Assembly (NCBI RefSeq): GCF_018320785.1
Contig: NC_054866.1
Location: forward strand, 33,209,000-33,272,999
Reading direction: 5' to 3'
Source of the DNA: Cheilinus undulatus
Taxonomy: Eukaryota; Chordata; Actinopteri; Labriformes; Labridae
DNA length: 64,000 bases
The notes beneath the pieces were generated by a model. That model saw only the letters and a program-made list of their open reading frames with translations. It did no database searches and had not been told where the DNA came from. Below, in pieces: positions 1-11,783 of this stretch; position 1 is the stretch's first letter, and every line of letters starts with the position of its first letter. A program made the position numbers and the translations under genes.

Positions 1-69
1 CGGTTGAAGAGTAGATATTTGCTAATTTTCTAAGTAAAAGGGGAGATTCAGTTTTCTGTTACTGTCAAG

Positions 70-345
70 GGTATATGACTTGTTGTCGTTTTTGAAAAGA
101 AAACAACTCAGTGCTGTTCTTTGTTCTTCTTTTAACGTCAAGTTCTGATAAAACTTGCACTTTAGCAGCATCCACGCTAATATCTTTCACCATAACTGCA
201 CCCATCTCTTGTTGCTACTTGCTTACATCATGACTCTGCTGTGCTCGAAAGTACTGCCCCGCTGATGCTGATTGGTCCTGTCACTTTCTAACCGGGCCCA
301 AACGGTTCAGATGGGAGCTTTGCAAGATGGATTTGCCAGTAAGAA
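70..345 (-). repeat. Dispersed repeat, inverted copy of the 7.7-8.0 kb segment
   Basis: Read on the minus strand, this stretch matches 7690-8000 closely over its whole length, including the GCTTTGCAAGATGG block near 330 and the stretch encoding EEQRTA in the other copy. It is one of two diverged copies in opposite orientation about 7.4 kb apart. The better copy has a short open frame with weak resemblance to the start of a RecQ-type helicase domain, so the source may be an old mobile element with a helicase-like gene. Neither copy is intact. The element family is not recognised. Confidence 0.6.
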
Positions 346-2750
346 ACACAGAAACTGGCATATCCAGATTAACACATTGCAACAATACAATTCTTGCTAT
401 CAGTCATGTAGAGGTACCTTGAGAAGAACCTATACTCTAAATTTACCCCTCACATTTTTTAAGTGACACAATCACTAAGATAACTACCTGTGTTGTAAAC
501 ACAGATATGCAAGACCATCTTGCATATCTAGTTCACCTAAGAATGGGCCTTTGAGTATTAAAACATCATCACTTAACTGCTTCAGTGATCTTGAAGAATA
601 AACAGCCAGTGAAGAGCAGGTTTTACACTCACCAATGTACCACCAAGTATAGCCTGAAACTAAATGATCATGCTTTCTGAGTCAATTATTCCTTTCTCCT
701 TAGCAGTGTTGGGGGTGATACATTGCAAAGCTATGCAGTAGTGTACACAATAACAATAATATCATGATTAAAAAAAATGTGATTAATGATGTGCTGCTAA
801 AACAGTCATACAATGATGCATCAAAGTCCCTGTTATGACTAATGTATACTGTACATTTACTGCAATTTTAGTGTTAATTTAACCTCTAATCATTATTTGT
901 CTTTTAATTTCTTAAATGCTGCTTTAATCTTCTTTATGTCAACTTCTCCTATGGCCTATCACATTACTATCGTTCATGTCAGAAGTGTCACCATTAGGAA
1001 TAGTGATTATGTAGCACAATCAAATTGCCAGGGAAATCTACTCAGCGCACTGTTTTCTTTTAAATTTACCAGTAGATACTATAGTACCATTTTGATATTT
1101 TGTCCCAATCAAAAAGCACAAAAATCAAACTTGTATAAGAATTATGTTACAAGGTTACTTCTAAATGTCACAGTAATATCCTGTTTTGCTTCTATCTTTC
1201 AATGGTTACAGCCAGGAATCACTTTTATGGAAAAGGCCTGGCATATTGACATGTTTCATAAAAGGAAAAAAAAATAGCTTGGAAAAATAAGACTTTTGAA
1301 TTGTGAAGACTGGCCTGTAATGTGACTTTGAGAGAAGAAAGGGTTTTTTTAAAGTTTGATAGAATAGAAACTAATGTTGGTTAATTTCTGTTTTCTTTCA
1401 CGTCTCTGGGTACAGCTGTTGTCTTCCCAGACGGACTTAATCTCTCTAATCAATCAGCCCCCAGAGGCCTGAGCTAGATTTTCAACTTCAGCCTGTCAAA
1501 ACACAATTTAACGTCCTGTAATCTGCAGCGCTGCAAACCTGAAATGCTGAACTCTTAATGAACTGAAAAGCCTTCAAATTGCTGGTTGTAAGCAATGATT
1601 CAATTAAAGTTGAGAGAGCTGAGCCACAAACATAGTCCAGAGAGCCCATCCCAAAGAGCGTGCTTGTCTACTTACCCCAAAAGACCCATACTCAGTGAGG
1701 AAACAGAGCTGGAGATAAGACAGGCCGGACAGCTAGATCCCTTAACAGTCTGCTGTCACCCTCTAAATCACACACCTTTCTCACCAGTTCTCAAAAATGC
1801 AGGTTTTACATGTGACATATATCTTGCAGAAGCAGTGTTGGCTGGATTTGGAAACACAATAAGGAGGTGAACTTTCTGAATGACTGTAGCCAACTTTTCA
1901 GACATCTGCTAGCGGATATGTTGCAGGGTCACAAAGTCTCTAAGGCCCAAAGCACCTCGTTTCAATTTAAAGTTTTGAGAGAAGAATTTTGCAATCACCT
2001 TATTATTGCTCCATCCCTGCCTGCCAAAGGAGGAAAAAAGCAACCCTGGACAAAAGACAGGACAGTCTACAAGTATTCCTAACACCTTGAAACAGACCAT
2101 CTGAGTGCAATGTCCCACACTTTTCTCAACAACTCACTTTAGACTTTTTGCTCCCCCTTCTTTCTTTCATTCTCATCAATCATCCTTCTCTCCTTTCTTT
2201 ACTTCTTTCTCTTCAGCAGACATGGCCACACATATCTCCAGATGCTTGCTTTGACCGCTCCACCATACCGGACACGCCCCCCTCCAGCTTCGGATTCCCT
2301 TCACCACCAAAAATTGAACGCTGGGCTCAACATTTACACACAGACTCACTCTTAATTCATCCTAATGAGCAGCTTTGCGACAGCTTTAGAGCACAGGCGT
2401 GCAAGGCATGTCATTAGAAGGAGCAGAGCTGTTGTGAGCGTTGGGTCGCTATTCTAGTTTGCTCCTCTGCCTACGATGGAAGATTATCATGCCATCAAAA
2501 GTACTTGATTTACAATACGCCTACTTGATTTTTGAATACATTTTAACACCAAGGGAATATATATGGATGCAAAATGAGGTTTGGCTAGAGAATAACAGAG
2601 GCCCTAATAGGACATACATATTCTATTTTACTCTTTTCTTGTGATAATGAGAAAAATTTTAATGTTTCTCAGACCTAAAATTATTTACATTGTTGTATTG
2701 GGATACAAATAAACACTTAAATCAAGCTAATTTCATTTTTTGTTGCAATA
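346..2750. other. Non-coding stretch, no gene recognised
   Basis: Open frames here (for example 897-1277 and 2148-2417) have no recognisable domain, no sensible codon pattern and no convincing splice structure. The DNA is AT-rich with scattered poly-A and poly-T runs. I see no RNA gene or clear mobile element in it. It may be intergenic or a long intron of a gene beyond the left edge. Confidence 0.5.
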
Positions 2751-2754
2751 TCAA

Positions 2755-3240
2755 TTAATTAGCTAACTTAGCGCAGGAGGCAAGACTCATGCTGTTAGAC
2801 TGCTTCAGGCTTCCGTAGAGAATGCACAAACTATGCTAATGTTATTTTTTTCTCAGAGCTATTTTGACCCTATCAATCACATTTTATTTAAACTACGACC
2901 TACAGAAAAACTGTAGAAATATATAAGAACCATTTTAGGATTAAAATATGCACTACTCATACGAAACTACATCCTCTCTCATTTCTGAACGCTTAACAGC
3001 AAGCTAAAGCTAGCAGGGAATTAGCTTTGATTAGCATAGACACAAAACAGGAAGTCAGAATCAATCTGGCTGCGTAAAGTGTTTCAAATTCCTACTGTAG
3101 ACCTCCTCTAAAGCTTACTTATGAAATTTACTGTGGTTTTTTGGGGGTACATAACCAAGCTTGCTGTTTTCCTTCATTTGTAGCTTAATGCCAAATGAAG
3201 CTAATCGCCTGCTAGCAGCTAGCTCCAGTTTTGTATTCCG
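2755..3240. repeat. Diverged teleost dispersed repeat rich in GCTAGC/GCTAA words
   Basis: The stretch is full of short words such as AGCTAAAGCTAGCAGG, TTAGCATAGACA and CTGCTAGCAGCTAG. They resemble a repeat type common in spiny-rayed fish introns. It abuts the Tc1-like relic that starts near 3278. No boundaries or target duplications could be set, so family and ends are uncertain. Confidence 0.4.
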
Positions 3241-3277
3241 CCAACATAAATGTGAGCCGTGATGGCCTTTAAATTTG

Positions 3278-4352
3278 CAGTGCTTTCTGAAAGGATTCAG
3301 ACAGATTTTTCAAAAATGTAAATTTATTTTAAAATATTTTGAAATATTACTTTGACATACTGTAAGTATTCAGAGCCTTTGCAAAACATTTTTAATTCAA
3401 AAAATGAACAAATGAAATTAAAAAATCAAGGTTCCTCCCATTTCTTTTGATGTTTGCTGAGATGTTTCTACACCTTGATTGGAGTCGACCTGTGCTAAAT
3501 TAAATTGATTGGATATGATTTAGAAAGGTTCCCAACATTCTATAGAAGGCCTCGTAGCTAAAAATGCATATCAGATCAGAAACCAAACCATGGGTTCAGA
3601 GGAACTGCCAGCAGAGTTCAGAGACAGGATTGTTGTAAGGCACAGATCTGGGGAAGGCTGTAAAAATGGATGTTTGGCACAACCAGGACTCTTCCAAGAG
3701 CTGGTTCTCCAGACAACCTGAGAAGTGGGGGGAGAAGAGTCTCCATAAGATAGGTGACCAAGAACCTGATGGCCACTATGACTAAGCTCCAGAGATCCTG
3801 TGTGGAGAAGTGACAAAGTTCCAGAAGGACAAACATAAATGTATCTCTTCACTATACGGCAGAGTGGCTAGACAGAAGCCTCTCCTCAGGGTGAAATGTG
3901 TGAAAGCCTGCTTGGAGTTTTCAAAAAAAAACTCCAGCAGACGCCACTCTGCCATAAGTCCATATTGGTAAACCAATGCAGTGATGTTTGTCCCTGTGAG
4001 GCCTTCTATAGAGATGTGTGCCTTTCTAAATCATGCCTAATCATTTTAATTTACCACAGGTGGACTCCAGGCAAGGTGTAGAAACACATCAGCAAAGATT
4101 TAGAAAAATGGGAGGAACCTGGGCTCAATTTCAAGTGTTGTTGCAAAGGGTTTGAATACCTGTATGTGACATTTGACTTTTTTGTTTGAAAAAAAACAAA
4201 CAAAAAAACCCCTCTAAAATTCTGTCATCACTTTGTCATGATGGGGTACTGAGTGTAGATAAATGAGAGTAAAAATGAATCTAAATGATAGTTTCAGGCT
4301 GCAACACAACAAGTGACAGTAGTCTGAATACTTTCTGAATGCACTGCAAATG
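3278..4352 (+). mobile_element. Tc1/mariner-like DNA transposon relic
   Basis: The two ends are inverted copies of each other. The left end reads GCAGTGCTTTCTGAAAGGAT and the right end closes with CTTTCTGAATGCACTGC, both flanked by ATTTG/CAAAT. About 1.07 kb lies between. The inside keeps degraded traces of a Tc1-type transposase N-terminus near 3590-3850, broken by stops and frameshifts, and a 3' part near 3890-4120. It is non-autonomous and old, judging by the many differences between the ends. Confidence 0.7.
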
Positions 4353-6460
4353 CTCATCTTTGGTAAAACACGAGTTCATGCATCTTGCATTTTGATGGTT
4401 GAAGCGCAGAACCATAACAGCAAAGTTGCAGGCAACAAAAACAAAAGTACGCTGCAAGGTGCTAAAACGCTTTGTAAAAGCTGAGGCGCAACATAGTGGA
4501 GAGGATGAGTCTCCATTTCTTTCTTACTTCCTGTGAGCTGTCTTATTTACAAGTAGCTGTGTGATCCACAGCTGGTATTAAAAAGTGTTTTGGCACTTGT
4601 TTGCAGCTCAAAAATCATGGTTGACAGGAGATTACACAACAAAATCAATGTTTATCTTCCTGCACATTGAAATAATATTTAATCAGTGAAGTTCAAGGTC
4701 AGCCCTGACTTAGTTGGTCTTGTGTTGCTAACTCATGCCCTGCGGTGTGTGTTTATGAGTGCACTCCTGCATGTGTTTGTGTGAAGGCCAGTCCAGTGGC
4801 CGTCTGTGCAGCACATGGCTGTCCGATACATGGTCTCTGCTCCCTTGGTCTCTCCTCATTAGCCTCACACAGTGCAGCCTCACCTCCTCCCTCCTCCTCC
4901 TCTCTCCACCTTCCACTCGCAGCTCACACAAGGGGAAGAGCGAACCTTTTGTTTTCTGTATCCGACCTGCGTTCCAGCCCTCCTCCTCCTCCTCCTCTTT
5001 CTCTTCTCCACTGACTAAATCTCTTTTCCGGCTTGATACTGCTGAAAACCATATGGTGTGTGACATCATCAGGGCAGGAAGCAGTCGAGAGGGGAATGGT
5101 AGAGAGCTGGGGAGAGATTGGCTTGCCAGGTCTCTGTGCAGTGATGTCAGCAGTAAAGCACTCTTGGAGGCCCTTTGGGGGGTTAAAGCAGAGCAGGTTG
5201 GAAATTTTATCTCTTATTTCTTAAGATGTTACTCCCACCTGTATAATCAGGGTATTATGAAGGGTAAGAAAAATGGCAGCATGTACCTTCAAGGTGTTTT
5301 TAGACAGGTCATGAACTGGTCGCTTACATCCATATGCAGGTGCTCCTACAAAAAAAGTTGATTTCCGATTTTTCTCATAATGCTAAAAACTTCTGCAGAT
5401 CATTTAACTACTTCTTCTTGGCAGTTCCAATCTGCTCACCAGGCTTTATGTCTGTCATAACCCTCCCTCCCTCCTCCTTTTGTTCTCTGGGTGAACTCTC
5501 CAGCTTTGTTGTGCGATCCTGGTCTCCATACCATCAGTAGAGACCCAATCCAGCTCTCTATCAGCACACACAGACACGCACATAAACACTCAGTTCACCA
5601 CTCACACAGTCAGCATCTTTCTCCTTCACACAAAAACACACATGCACTGAAATACCCTCACTGATTAATGGCAGAGCTGGGGAGGGTGCCAGGCAAGGAG
5701 GGGAGGCATTAGAGGGGAGAAGAAGAGGAGAGGAAGGAGGAAAGGCTGCTGCAGCTGTGGTTTTGGAGTCGGTCTCTGCGCCCCCTTGCTGCCCCCTCTC
5801 TCCATCTCCTCTCCGGCTCCTCCAGGGACACACGCCTTGGCCTGGCCCCAGGAACGAGGGAGTCAGGACCAGGCTAAAGGGGGAGAAAAAGTGGGGGGAA
5901 CAAGAGAGGGAAGGAAAGATATCACAAAAGAAAGCGAAAAACAGAGCTGAGCTAATGTGAAAGTATTGTCAGGCAGCACCTAGAAAAACATGAGTGCATG
6001 AGATGTTCCTCAAAGGTTTGCACGGGCCGAGTGGTATGAAGCATCAGATTTCCAAAAACACTTGAGACTGTTCAAGTTTGTTTTACTGTTTAATATTGAT
6101 GCTGTCATTTGGTTTAATGTTGCAACAACATCACAACTCAGTTTCTCAGGCTCCAAAAAAACATTTGTTTGGTTTAGTTTCTTTCATAGAAACAAGGAAA
6201 GGCAAATGATTTTAAATAGTTTATCTTTTAAGTCTCTTGATTCTTAGTGATTGATAAATAAAATGATTTCATTTAGGACATAAAAACAGAGAAACTGCAT
6301 TTTGGTCTTTATTTTAAATAAATTAAATAACTGAAACTACATGGCAAACTGCATGCCAGCAAAACGCTGCTGTACACCCATTCAACCTTGGTGATTCTTA
6401 TACATGCTTAAATTGCAAGATTTTTACAAAGTAACCATAAGCAGGAAGAATTATTGTGAA
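4353..6460. other. Non-coding stretch with CT/GA-rich segments
   Basis: The stretch has skewed CT-rich and GA-rich segments at 4860-5010 and 5690-5960, which create long open frames on both strands (up to 200 codons at 4759-5361). These frames are low-complexity and encode no recognisable domain. I see no SINE, inverted ends or RNA gene here. Confidence 0.5.
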
Positions 6461-6464
6461 AAAT

Positions 6465-6660
6465 TTTCACACCGGGGAAGAAGATGGTTGAGTGGTTAGG
6501 TTGCACCCCATGTATTGGGGCAGCCTGGGTTTAAGTTCACCCTTTGGCTCCTACCCAGATGTCTGTCCCCTAATCTTTCATCCCTGTTTTCGACTCTATC
6601 CACCGTCCACTCCCTAAATAATGGCACAAAAAAATCAAAAATGAATCTTTAAAACATTTT
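6465..6660 (+). repeat. tRNA-derived SINE copy 1
   Basis: The head carries GGTTGAGTGGTTAGGTTGC followed by CCTGGGTTTAAGTTC, in the places of the tRNA A and B boxes. The body has the shared TCTTTCATCCCTGTTTT / TCCCTAAATAATGGCAC segment, and the tail is CAAAAATGAATCTTTAAAA. The same body and tail recur at 8650, 20431, 59870 and 61655. Confidence 0.6.
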
Positions 6661-7339
6661 ATGTGTCTGATATAGAAATGACAAATCCATAGGTACGTGA
6701 TAGGATTTTGGTACCAGAATTGTTCAAGTTTTTATTTGTTGTAAGATTAGCATGATCTACTAATACATCTGCTGGATGTTAACTGAATGCAGGAAAATTA
6801 TCTGTGTGGAGAGCATAAGGATGAGAACAGAATTCAATCCGCCATAATGCTACTACAGAAGGTCACTGCTCTCAATACCAACTCCATCGATGCTGTAACT
6901 AGTCACACTTTTGACAAGATAGAGCATTGGTTTGAAGTTTTTAGTGAAACACTGGCCATCAATTTCAGGGGAACATCTCATCAGAAGACAGCTAAATTAG
7001 GTTCCAAAACTGGTTGCATAGTAATGGAAGGTAATTGGGAATGGCAGGTGGCAACAACGTTGCACTGAGCTCCTCTCAAACTGGCTCTCTTTAAGATTAT
7101 CCTGCATTATGACATGTTTCAATCTGGTTCAGTTTGATTCAGTATGGACCACTGACTTGTGCTTTCAAATACAGAGTCAGGAAATGCAGTGTCCTGCAAG
7201 AAGTGGCTTTTGTTTCTGATGCCACTACAAGGTGACTGGCTAAAAAAATGGTCACTATCCATGTGACCGCAATAATGAACGACAAAAACAAAACATGCCA
7301 TGTTTTAATATTTAAATACCCTGCAGATTTCGACTTTCA

Positions 7340-7610
7340 TTTTATGATGTTTTAATTTCCCCTTGTAATGTCACCCATCTGTGGAGGTCTTCCAGGCATG
7401 CCTAAATGGGGGGAGATCTCTGGGCAGTCCCAGAACTTACAGGAGGGATTATATATCCCATCTGGACTAGGAGCACCTCGGAATCCCTCAGGAGGAACTG
7501 GAAAATGTTGCTGGAGATGTTGGATGGTTGACAAACCTTGCCTGCTGCTACCACAACCTGACCTCTGATACAGATGGGCAGACGGATATAAGCAGCACGT
7601 AGCACTGCGC
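7340..7610 (+). repeat. 3' end fragment resembling a fish LINE
   Basis: The segment CTCGGAATCCCTCAGGAGGA, then GGAAAATGTTGCTGGAGA and CTGCTGCTACCACAACCTGA, is a diverged form of the last codons and 3' tail seen in many fish non-LTR retrotransposons. No reverse transcriptase domain is left. It runs straight into the helicase-like repeat at 7690. Clade assignment (Rex3/RTE-like) is a guess. Confidence 0.45.
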
Positions 7611-7689
7611 TATGGTCTACCTTGGAGCTGCCGACCTTCCTCATTGCAATGGATGAACCAATTAGCTAACCTTGCAAAGCAGACGGATA

Positions 7690-8010
7690 CGCCCGTTTCC
7701 TTGTTTCTCACTGGCGAAACCATCTTGCAAAGCTCCCATCTGAACTGTTTGTTAGAAAGACAGGACCAGTCAGCAACGAGGGGCAGTACTTTCGGGCGCA
7801 GCAGAGTCGTGATGTAAGCAAGCAGCAACAAGAGGCCAGTGCCATTATGGTGGAAGAGCTTAACATGGATGCTGCTAAAGCACCAGTTTTATCAGAACTT
7901 GACCACATTTCTTCATTAAAAGAAGAACAAAGAACAGCAATGAGTTGTTTTCTTTTCAAAAACAACAAGTCGTGTACTGACATGTCTATAGTCGTCATGG
8001 TTCGTGTTAT
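7690..8010 (+). repeat. Dispersed repeat with a helicase-like peptide remnant
   Basis: This is the second copy of the repeat at 70-345, in the opposite orientation. A short frame at 7847-8041 reads ELDHISSLKEEQRTAMSCFL. It weakly resembles the stretch before the ATP-binding loop of RecQ-like helicases, where an EQ-R-A motif is usual. The ATP-binding loop itself is absent. I infer an old mobile element carrying a helicase-like gene, but cannot name it. Confidence 0.45.
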
Positions 8011-8084
8011 GCAGTTCTATATGGAGTTTACACCTCGGTAGCTGTGTACCTTGGTAGTGGCGACGACGTCACGTGTTTTGTTGC

Positions 8085-8640
8085 TCTGATTGGCCCATAA
8101 AGATGTGACAGACAGAACATTCATCCAATCACCCTCCGGGTTTTTTTTTTCCAAAGGCTCTGCCCTTTTCCAAACGCTGTATATCGAAGGTTTTCCAGAT
8201 GGGTATGTGAAACAAATCCATCTGGCATGTCAGGTTACTAATCAGCATCATTTGAGGAGGACAAGTCAGTAGCTCAATTATGGTTTACTTGGACTGCAAG
8301 CCAGTAAACAGTGACTGCTGTAGAAGAGATTACCTCAGATGTAGTTAAATTTACTAACTGGTTCCACTGATAGTGAACAATGATAGCTGCTGCTTGTTGA
8401 GCTCACATTATGTAGTTTACTCAAGGCAAGGCTGCACATGGCAATTATGTCATATGGCTTATTGCTTTCACTGACCCATAATGAATGTGAAAGACAGAAC
8501 GTACGTCCAATCACCCCCTAAGATGTTTTTTTTTCAAAGGTTCTGTCCTTCCCACACACAGACTATGGGCAGTTGCCCAGATGGATGTGAAACATATCCC
8601 ATGCAAAGTTAAGAAGCACCATCTAGTATGTCAGGTTAAG
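8085..8640 (+). repeat. Two direct copies of an unnamed repeat
   Basis: Two segments, about 8090-8235 and 8470-8640, align with each other in the same orientation. Shared landmarks are GACCCATAA/GGCCCATAA, GACAGAAC, CCAATCACCC, a T-run followed by CAAAGG, CCCAGATGG and CATGTCAGGTTA. They lie directly after the helicase-like remnant and may be parts of the same element family. No open frame is kept. Confidence 0.5.
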
Positions 8641-8649
8641 TTTGGATGG

Positions 8650-8860
8650 CTGCAGAGGGGTCGGTACATTTAGGTAGCGCTCCATGTACTAAAGTATTCC
8701 CAGTGAGCAGCCTGGGTTCGAGTTGAACCTATGGTCCCTTTCCTGCATTTCCTTCCCTGGTCTCTCCCTCCCTGATTTCCCACACTGTCCTCTGTCCCGT
8801 CTTCTCTGAATTTGGCAAATAAGTATGTATACATACAGTATTTGAGCATCAAAAACACAA
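8650..8860 (+). repeat. tRNA-derived SINE copy 2
   Basis: The head has a diverged A box region and a good B box region, CCTGGGTTCGAGTTGAACC. It is followed by the pyrimidine-rich body (CCTGGTCTCTCCCTCCCTGA) and a degraded tail. It belongs to the same family as the copies at 6465, 20431, 59870 and 61655. Confidence 0.55.
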
Positions 8861-11580
8861 TGATAGTACTTTACGGTGTGTCATAATGCTCAAATGTGTA
8901 GTTTTCTGTAATCCCATTGTATATAGAGGGTTTGGAGCATCTCCTTTGTCAGCAATTAGACACTCACTGCCTTCTAAGCTGCTGATTGTAAATTTACGCA
9001 GTAAAAATTCTTTCTTTATCATCATACCATTGTGATTGTACACAGTATTAAATGAGAAAAGATGTGAATCTTGAAATATATCAAGGAAACCAGAGCATTT
9101 AACATTTGCTACACTACTTTGTAAGTTTGTAGTAAGTTAACTCCACAATTGTACCGTTTCATTCTGAGTGGGACGTTTAATGACGAGGATGTGAAGTAAA
9201 ATTATAGGGAAATGGGTGGATGGAGCGAAGATAAGAGACAGTGGATGGAACCTTTGGCTCTACACATGGCTGGCTTGCTTCTCTCTTCTAATCTTGTCTA
9301 AAGCAGTTGTGATAAACTCAGCATTATTGTGGACAAAGGAGGAAAATGTACATTTAACAGGAAAGAGTGGGGTATCATTCATACTAAATCTGATGTAAGC
9401 TTATCCTATTGACAATAATGTGTTAAAGAGTGGTTTCATTGGTAGCCTGACTCAAAATAAGCAGGATATTTGGCTCTCCTGTGCATGTTTGAACCTGAAG
9501 TGTGATCCGCTCACCCCCGCTGCCCTGCACTCCTTGGTAAGTGTGTATTTGAGGCCTATTCCCTCTCTCTCTCTCTCTCTTTGCTCTCCCCCTCTACTCT
9601 CAGTGTTTTATGGGCTGTGTGCTGCGGTGCAGTGACCTCCCTCTCACCCCGGTGCCACCCAGCCGGTGCAGGATTCAGGCGCACACGGCCCCTGCCAAAA
9701 CCCCATAGCGCCACATCTGCAATCCATAAACGCCAGCCACTCTCGCTCTCCTGCTCCCTCGCCCACACCGCCTCTGACTCTCACACTCCTCCATTTCACT
9801 CTGTCTCTAACTTTTTATTATAATATCCAAATTCTATGCATCCTTCTCTTGTTGCATTCCTGACTGCTTCCTCCCATCACTTCTGGTTTTAATTCATGCT
9901 GAACATCAACTGGCTCTTCCCTTATCTCTAACTCCCCCTTTTTTTCTCCCCCTTCCGTTTCTCCATCCACATCCAACGGAAAAATCTCTCACCCATTATA
10001 TCTTCAGTGGGAGCCAGCTAAGTGTGGTGGCAGAGAACCGGGGAACCACAAGACATTCCTGATCCAAACAGCACTAAGTCACCAGCGTTCACGTCCTGTG
10101 ACGCTGCCAAACACACACTTCACTTATGGGCTGGATGCAGCCTTACCACGTCGCATTCACAGTCCCCAAACAGCTCAATGTTTATCTGTTTCAAATTGAT
10201 AGTGTCAAGGAAAAATACTTCTAAACTCAGAGCCGTTTCTGTATGTGTAACTTTAAGCATTCTCCGTCAAGGGGGTATCGAATTCCCCCTCCCCTCACAA
10301 TGAACTGTTGGCCAGCAGAGCACACACATGCACCCCTCCTCTCAGCTTTAACAAGATGTGTTCAACACATCACTGTAACTGTGCCCTTGACTTTATACAT
10401 GTTTTAGAAAAAGAGCATGAAAGAAGGAAATAAATTGAGTGTTGCCACAAAGCTGTCCAGAGCTCCCAGCTTGCCCCCCATGGGCAATAAAGACATTAGT
10501 CTTTTTCAATTGTGCCATCTTTTTTTTCTATAGTTCTTTCCACTGCAATCAAATAAAAATGCACAGAGTGAACTTTTGCTCCCCTCTGTTTCTTGGATCA
10601 TGTTCTCCTCTCCATCCCAAAGTCTTCACCTTCTGCTTTCCCAGACATATTGGCATGCTGCAGTCCCAACACAACCCGAGGATGAATCATGTTGCTGCAA
10701 GCATGCAAGAGCTCTGTTTAGTGATAAATATTGCGATTTATAAATCTTTGTTTTGCTAGGAAAGAAAGCATGGGGCACAGAAGGACACCGATTTGAAGAG
10801 CAGTTCAGCTCCAGTTGAGGTTATCGAAGGGAGCACGTGTATTAACTAGAGATGAAAAAGGGCTTCCAGGTCAGTGCTTAACCACTGTGGATGGGCCGTA
10901 TAATGCCAAAAGACTCACACTTTTACAATTTAGGCACACACTTGGAAAAAATAGTGAAAATGTGTGGTGATTGACTGTATTTGGATCAGACCTTTGCTCT
11001 CTTGCCCTTACACTAAGACTGATGTCATGTTTCCTGATAGCCTGAATGAGGAAAGACATCTTGAACTTTGTGTTTTTCATACTGTATTAAATTCAGTCTT
11101 AAGATGGTGATTAATCAAGCTTTGGTAGCCTCATTTTTTCAATCCACTGAGGCATATTTGTGATAAAATATTGTATAAATAAATGAGCCTGACAGCTGCA
11201 ATTTGTCAGACTCTTTAAGGCCACTAGTCATTTACTGAGAAATTATGGGGACGAATTCCTCTAAAAAAGAGCAACTTGGGGGTTCTTTTTCCATGTTTCC
11301 AAGTTTCCCCAAATCCCTAAATATTGTTGATGTAATGATTTTGTTTGAGTTCAATGTGGCTGCAGGCTTTTGAGAAACATCTGTGCAACATCAAAGACTT
11401 GCCAATGTAAGGTGCTTGTTATATGACTGATGGAAAGCTATTACTGATTGTTTGTTGCCATAGTACTAGCTCTTATTTCTGTAATTATTAAATAGTGCAC
11501 ACATTTAGAGCAACCACTAAAATATTGACTATAAAATCAAGTCCAGAGTTGATCTTTTAGTACTGGAGTTTTGAATTCTT
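8861..11580. other. Non-coding stretch upstream of the tsr1 3' end
   Basis: No recognisable gene. A short CT microsatellite lies near 9560-9580 inside a pyrimidine-rich segment (9500-9990). An isolated splice-donor-like TTG|GTAAGTG at 9536 follows a short G+C-richer stretch, which could belong to an unannotated transcript, but I found no matching acceptor or protein. The rest is AT-rich unique-looking DNA. Confidence 0.45.
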
Positions 11581-11588
11581 GACCATCA

Positions 11589-11605
11589 CTGCCATCTAGT
11601 GGCAG
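11589..11605 (-). promoter_or_regulatory. CTCF-like motif (palindromic extension)
   Basis: On the minus strand the site reads CTGCCACTAGATGGCAG. Its core CCACTAGATGGCA fits the vertebrate CTCF consensus CCASYAGRKGGCR at every position. The whole 17-mer is nearly its own reverse complement. It lies about 180 bases beyond the tsr1 stop codon, between tsr1 and the gene-free left part. Confidence 0.5.
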
Positions 11606-11698
11606 ACACAGGATCTGCAGAGGCGACATGGTTGAATAAATGGTTGAATGCTATTTAGGATGAACAACTAAACGAGAGAAACTTTAAATCTAAATAGC

Positions 11699-11704
11699 TT
11701 TAAT
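11699..11704 (-). other. tsr1: Probable tsr1 polyadenylation signal (ATTAAA)
   Basis: ATTAAA on the minus strand lies 80 bases past the tsr1 stop. It would give a very short 3' UTR of about 100 bases. No AATAAA was seen closer on that strand, so this is the best candidate, but cleavage was not observed. Confidence 0.4.
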
Positions 11705-11783
11705 TAACAAGTAGAACACAGAATACTGATTCAAAAGATGTTGGTGTAGCCCATGTTCCTTGCACTGTCCTGTTGTCCAGCTA

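Noticed and set aside
897-1277. 126-codon open frame
   Set aside because: It lies in AT-rich non-coding DNA, with no recognisable family, splice context or codon pattern.
1740-1760. TTAACAGTCTGCTG resembling the miR-132/212 seed region
   Set aside because: The match stops after TAACAGTCT and there is no hairpin partner nearby; the idea came only from human synteny.
4759-5361. 200-codon open frame on the plus strand
   Set aside because: It is built on CT-rich sequence, has no domain, lacks homology I can recognise and overlaps equally long frames on the other strand.
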